DNA from: Comamonadaceae bacterium
GTDB taxonomy: Bacteria > Pseudomonadota > Gammaproteobacteria > Burkholderiales > Burkholderiaceae_C
DNA length: 7,691 bases
Direction of reading: 5' to 3'
NCBI GenBank assembly: GCA_947452325.1
Contig: CANGCZ010000072.1
Coordinates: 1-7,691, forward strand
Numbering within the stretch: the first letter of the stretch is position 1; each line of letters begins with the position of its first letter. The notes beneath the pieces were generated by a model that saw only the letters and a program-made list of their open reading frames with translations, was not told the DNA's origin and searched no databases. This document shows positions 4,910 to 7,691 of the stretch, in pieces. The translations under genes and the position numbers were made by a program.

Positions 4910-5851
4910 ATGACTTACGACTCCACCCTTCCCTACCCGCGTGACCTGGTCGGTTACGGTCGCAACCCGCCGCATGCGCAATGGCCAGGTCAAGCTCGTG
5001 TGGCGGTTCAATTTGTTCTTAACTATGAAGAAGGCGGCGAGAACGCCATCTTGCACGGCGACCCGGGCTCCGAACAGTTTTTGTCTGAAATGTTCAACCC
5101 GCCGAGTTTTGCCGATCGCCACTTGACCATGGAAGGCATATACGAATACGGCTCACGCGCGGGTGTGTGGCGCATATTGCGTGAATTTGAAAAACGCGGT
5201 CTGCCGCTCACCGTGTTCGGTGTCAGCATGGCGTTGCAACGCCACCCCGAGTTGACCGCCGCCTTTGTCGAACTTGGACATGAAATCGCCTGCCACGGTT
5301 GGCGCTGGATCAACTACCAGCAAATCGACGAAGCCACCGAACGACAGCATATGCAAACCGGCATCAATATCATTCGCGAGATGACCGGCCACACACCAGC
5401 AGGTTGGTACACCGGGCGCGACAGTCCAAACACACGCCGCTTGTTGCTGGACCATGGCGGCTTTGAATACGACAGCGATTACTACGGCGACGACCTGCCC
5501 TTTTGGATGAGTGTGCAAAAAAGCGATGGTGCGGTGGTGCCGCATCTGGTGGTGCCTTACACACTCGATGTGAACGACATGCGTTTCGCCCTGCCCCAAG
5601 GCTATTCGCAAGCCGAAGATTTTTTTGTTTACTTGCGTGACAGTTTCGATGTGCTGTACGCCGAAGGTGAGGACGCACCCAAGATGATGAGCATAGGCAT
5701 GCATTGCAGACTGCTGGGCAGACCTGGCCGTATGCTGGCCTTGCAAAAGTTTTTAGACCATATTGAAAAACACGACAAGGTGTGGGTGTGCAAACGCATA
5801 GACATTGCCCGCCACTGGAAATCTGTGCATCCTTTCAAAGCAAACAGCTGA
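4910..5851 (+). CDS. puuE: PuuE-type allantoinase (polysaccharide deacetylase fold)
   Basis: This 313-residue cytoplasmic enzyme would open the hydantoin ring of allantoin to give allantoate in purine/ureide degradation. Its length and order match PuuE, the allantoinase unrelated to the amidohydrolase-type enzymes. It starts YPRDLVGYGRNPP (9-21), and NYEEGGE (38-44) stands where true deacetylases carry their metal-binding Asp pair. The fold continues with GHEIACHGWRWINY (123-136), GWYTGRDSPNTRRLL (165-179), VPYTLDVNDMRF (215-226) and SIGMHCRLLGRPGR (261-274). The missing Asp pair agrees with PuuE being described as metal-independent. ATG 4910 is supported by AGGA (4900-4903) 6 bases upstream. 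The M20 hydrolase gene follows after 14 bases, and a racemase-family gene of the kind that includes allantoin racemases converges beyond it. No urate oxidase, HIU hydrolase or ureidoglycolate gene is in the window. Related ring-opening substrates cannot be excluded. Confidence 0.88.
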   Translation: MTYDSTLPYPRDLVGYGRNPPHAQWPGQARVAVQFVLNYEEGGENAILHGDPGSEQFLSEMFNPPSFADRHLTMEGIYEYGSRAGVWRILREFEKRGLPLTVFGVSMALQRHPELTAAFVELGHEIACHGWRWINYQQIDEATERQHMQTGINIIREMTGHTPAGWYTGRDSPNTRRLLLDHGGFEYDSDYYGDDLPFWMSVQKSDGAVVPHLVVPYTLDVNDMRFALPQGYSQAEDFFVYLRDSFDVLYAEGEDAPKMMSIGMHCRLLGRPGRMLALQKFLDHIEKHDKVWVCKRIDIARHWKSVHPFKANS

Positions 5852-5865
5852 ATACTGCGAAAAAA

Positions 5866-7110
5866 ATGAACACCTACGACAAATTAGACCAATGGATAGA
5901 CGCGCACTTTGACGAGCAAGTGAAGTTCTTGCAAGAACTCGTGCGTGTACCCACAGATACACCGCCTGGCAACAACACGCCGCACGCGATTCGCACCGCC
6001 GAGTTGCTGCAAACCATGGGCATGCCAGCTGAACAGTTTGAAATTCCTGCGGCTTTGGTGCATGCACATGGTTTGACATCAATCACCAATTTGATTGTGC
6101 GCAGACGGTATGGCGAAGGACGCGTGATCGCTTTGAATGCCCACGGCGATGTGGTGCCACCCGGTGAGGGTTGGACGCACGATCCCTACGGCGCAGAGAT
6201 TGAAGACGGCAAGTTGTACGGTCGGGCGTCTGCGGTCAGCAAATGTGACTTTTCCACCTTCACGTTTGCGGTCCGAGCGCTTGAAGCAGTCGCCAAACCT
6301 GCCAAAGGTTCGGTGGAATTGCATTTCACTTATGACGAAGAATTCGGCGGCGAACTGGGGCCGGGTTGGTTGCTTGCCAATGGCCATACCCAACCTGATT
6401 TGATGATGGCCGCCGGTTTCAGCTACCAAGTGGTCACCGCGCACAACGGTTGCTTGCAAATGGAAGTCACGGTGCACGGGCGCATGGCGCACGCAGCCAT
6501 CCCAGACAGCGGCGTGGATGCGTTGCAGGGTGCGGTGGCTTTGCTCAACGCTTTGTATGCGCAAAACACTTTGTATAAAAACATACGCTCCCAAGTTGAG
6601 GGCATTACCCACCCGTATTTGAATGTGGGTTTGATTGAGGGCGGCACCAACACCAATGTGATTCCGGGCAAAGTGATGTTCAAACTTGACAGGCGCATGA
6701 TCCCCGAAGAAAACCCGGCGCAAGTGGAAGCCAGCATTCGCGCGGTGCTGGCCCAAGCTGTCAGCGACTACAACGCAATGCGTGACGCGGATCACGCCAT
6801 ACACATAGACATACGCCGCATGCTCATGGCCAACGCCATGAAGCCTTTGCCAGGTAATCAACCGCTGGTCAACGCTTTGCAAAAACACGGCACAGAGGTT
6901 TTTGGTGAACCTATTCCTGCTGTCGGTACACCGCTGTATACCGATGTGCGCTTGTATGTCGAACGTGGCATCCCGGGTGTGATTTACGGTGCCGGGCCTC
7001 GCACGGTGCTGGAGTCGCATGCGAAACGCGCAGATGAGAGAGTGGTACTGGAAGATTTGCGCAAAGCCACCAAAGTAGTGGCGCGCAGTTTGTCTGATTT
7101 GCTTGCCTAA
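5866..7110 (+). CDS. M20-family metallo-amidohydrolase (ArgE/DapE-like deacylase)
   Basis: This 414-residue protein has the two-domain layout of M20 enzymes, which cleave amide bonds with a dinuclear metal centre. The N-terminal catalytic half shows NAHGDVVPPG (91-100), with metal ligand H93 and D95, and TYDEEFGGELGPG (155-167), with E158/E159 as base and ligand. The dimerisation lid shows HGRMAHAAIPDSGVDA from residue 204. ESHAKRADE (383-391) supplies the last ligand H385. It lacks the GSHLDT-type signature of allantoate amidohydrolases and N-carbamoyl hydrolases, so allantoate is not an obvious substrate. ATG 5866 is preferred because family sequence starts there; the frame opens at 5782 inside the allantoinase gene. 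The ribosome site (GCGAAAAAA) is weak and the gene begins 14 bases after puuE, suggesting translational coupling. The usual bridging Asp motif is altered (GRASAVSKCD, 119-128). It is probably a deacylase of a ureide or N-acyl amino compound. Confidence 0.8.
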   Translation: MNTYDKLDQWIDAHFDEQVKFLQELVRVPTDTPPGNNTPHAIRTAELLQTMGMPAEQFEIPAALVHAHGLTSITNLIVRRRYGEGRVIALNAHGDVVPPGEGWTHDPYGAEIEDGKLYGRASAVSKCDFSTFTFAVRALEAVAKPAKGSVELHFTYDEEFGGELGPGWLLANGHTQPDLMMAAGFSYQVVTAHNGCLQMEVTVHGRMAHAAIPDSGVDALQGAVALLNALYAQNTLYKNIRSQVEGITHPYLNVGLIEGGTNTNVIPGKVMFKLDRRMIPEENPAQVEASIRAVLAQAVSDYNAMRDADHAIHIDIRRMLMANAMKPLPGNQPLVNALQKHGTEVFGEPIPAVGTPLYTDVRLYVERGIPGVIYGAGPRTVLESHAKRADERVVLEDLRKATKVVARSLSDLLA

Positions 7111-7124
7111 GCTTGGCGGCTTTC

Positions 7125-7691
7125 TCAGCGCTTATTCATGTAGTCAGGTAAGCCATGCCACGTGGTATGAAAGCGGTTGACTGTGGTTTGCGCTGCGGGC
7201 ATGCGCTCTTGTAAAAACAAGTCCAAACCTGCACTCACACTGTCAATCAAAGGCACAGGGCAATGCACTTGCAAATCGGCAGCGTAACCGGCCAAACCCG
7301 CGCCACCCAAAATCACTGACTTGGCGCCAGTCTCTCCCGCTCTGACACAAGCTTGCGACAACACGCGCAAAGCCAAGTCTCTGTCGGCTAACAAGGAAGC
7401 GCCGTCCTGCTCGACGATTTCTATGTGTTGAAGTTGTTCACCAAAACCTAAGCTACCGGCCAAGCGTTGCAACATGGGCTGCCAACGCACGCCCCCAGTG
7501 ACGATGGCAAACGGTCCGGTTTGCACCGCTTGCATGAAAGAAGCCTCAGCCAGTCCGCTGACCGGACAAGCACTGACCTCGCGCAAGGCAAACAAACCCG
7601 GATCGCCAAAACAAGCAATCAAAATACCGTCAGGCTGAGTGCCCGTGTCTTGCAAATACTGCGCCCATGCATCAATCAAGGCATGGGAGGC
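7125..7691 (-). CDS. Asp/Glu/hydantoin racemase family protein (allantoin racemase-like), N terminus off window
   Basis: The frame stays open to the right edge, giving 188 residues of a protein usually about 240 long, so the first part (around 50 residues) lies outside. A TTG at 7679 is not taken as the start because the open frame continues and the family's N-terminal strand is missing. Visible landmarks are GILIACFGDPGL (22-33 of the visible part), with the first catalytic Cys at 27, then PVSGLAEASF (43-52), FAIVTGG (61-67), VILGGAGLAG (126-135) and CPVPLIDSV near the end. In racemases of this family a second Cys normally stands in LGCAG; here it is Gly (codon GGC at 7302-7304). Members racemise hydantoins or allantoin by a two-base Cys mechanism. 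The gene converges on the M20 gene with a 14-base gap. Family is confident; racemase activity is questionable given the missing Cys. Confidence 0.8.
   Translation of the reverse strand, partial: ASHALIDAWAQYLQDTGTQPDGILIACFGDPGLFALREVSACPVSGLAEASFMQAVQTGPFAIVTGGVRWQPMLQRLAGSLGFGEQLQHIEIVEQDGASLLADRDLALRVLSQACVRAGETGAKSVILGGAGLAGYAADLQVHCPVPLIDSVSAGLDLFLQERMPAAQTTVNRFHTTWHGLPDYMNKR

Noticed and set aside
5782..5865. N-terminal extension of the M20 protein into puuE
   Set aside because: It is out-of-frame coding from the allantoinase gene; family sequence starts at the ATG at 5866.
6079..7020. Long open frame (313 codons) on the minus strand inside the M20 gene
   Set aside because: It is antisense to conserved M20 motifs, its translation is His/Arg/Val-rich with no recognisable domain, and it arises from the codon bias of the real gene.
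7111..7124. Terminator between the M20 and racemase genes around AAGCTT
   Set aside because: The dyad is short and mismatched and there is no T-run on either strand.

Overview
The window looks like chromosome from a betaproteobacterium, most likely Burkholderiales (Comamonadaceae-like). This rests on moderately high GC, the protein-family flavour of the CoA lyase/MaoC pair and the PuuE-type allantoinase, and periplasmic PQQ-type dehydrogenase/cytochrome c wiring. That placement is inference, because no marker gene is present. I see no rRNA, tRNA, CRISPR array, transposase or phage gene. Coding density is high and no gene-free gap exceeds about 150 bases.

Layout. The left edge (1-66) holds a long imperfect inverted repeat. 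A flavin reductase-like gene follows on the minus strand (103-618). It is divergent from a two-gene plus-strand operon encoding a CitE-like acyl-CoA lyase (759-1631) and a MaoC-type hydratase (1634-2098), the enzyme pair used to hydrate and cleave branched C5 dicarboxyl-CoA esters. A 145-base regulatory gap rich in symmetric elements leads into a secreted sorbosone/glucose dehydrogenase-type beta-propeller enzyme with a GTG start (2244-3521). Two hairpins, the second a clear intrinsic terminator, separate it from a small secreted cytochrome c (3607-3918). The cytochrome gene overlaps a TTG-started gene for a secreted Rap1a/Tai-fold-like protein (3905-4261).

A small cysteine-rich secreted protein or lipoprotein (4266-4622, minus) converges on that block. 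A second plus-strand block begins with a two-helix membrane protein (about 4668-4880), then a PuuE-type cofactor-independent allantoinase (4910-5851) and an M20-family amidohydrolase (5866-7110). An Asp/Glu/hydantoin (allantoin) racemase-family gene converges from the right and runs off the edge (7125-7691, minus).

How the genes may work together. (i) The propeller dehydrogenase and cytochrome c probably form a periplasmic substrate-to-cytochrome electron path. (ii) Allantoinase, M20 hydrolase and allantoin/hydantoin racemase-like protein form a ureide/hydantoin-type nitrogen-salvage neighbourhood. The M20 enzyme and the racemase both depart from their family's canonical active-site motifs. 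(iii) CitE plus MaoC points to itaconate/mesaconate/citramalate-type CoA chemistry, but no CoA transferase is visible here.

No obviously new multi-gene system stands out. The best leads are the racemase lacking its second catalytic cysteine, the altered M20 metal motif, the dehydrogenase control region, and the Rap1a-like protein translationally coupled to a cytochrome.
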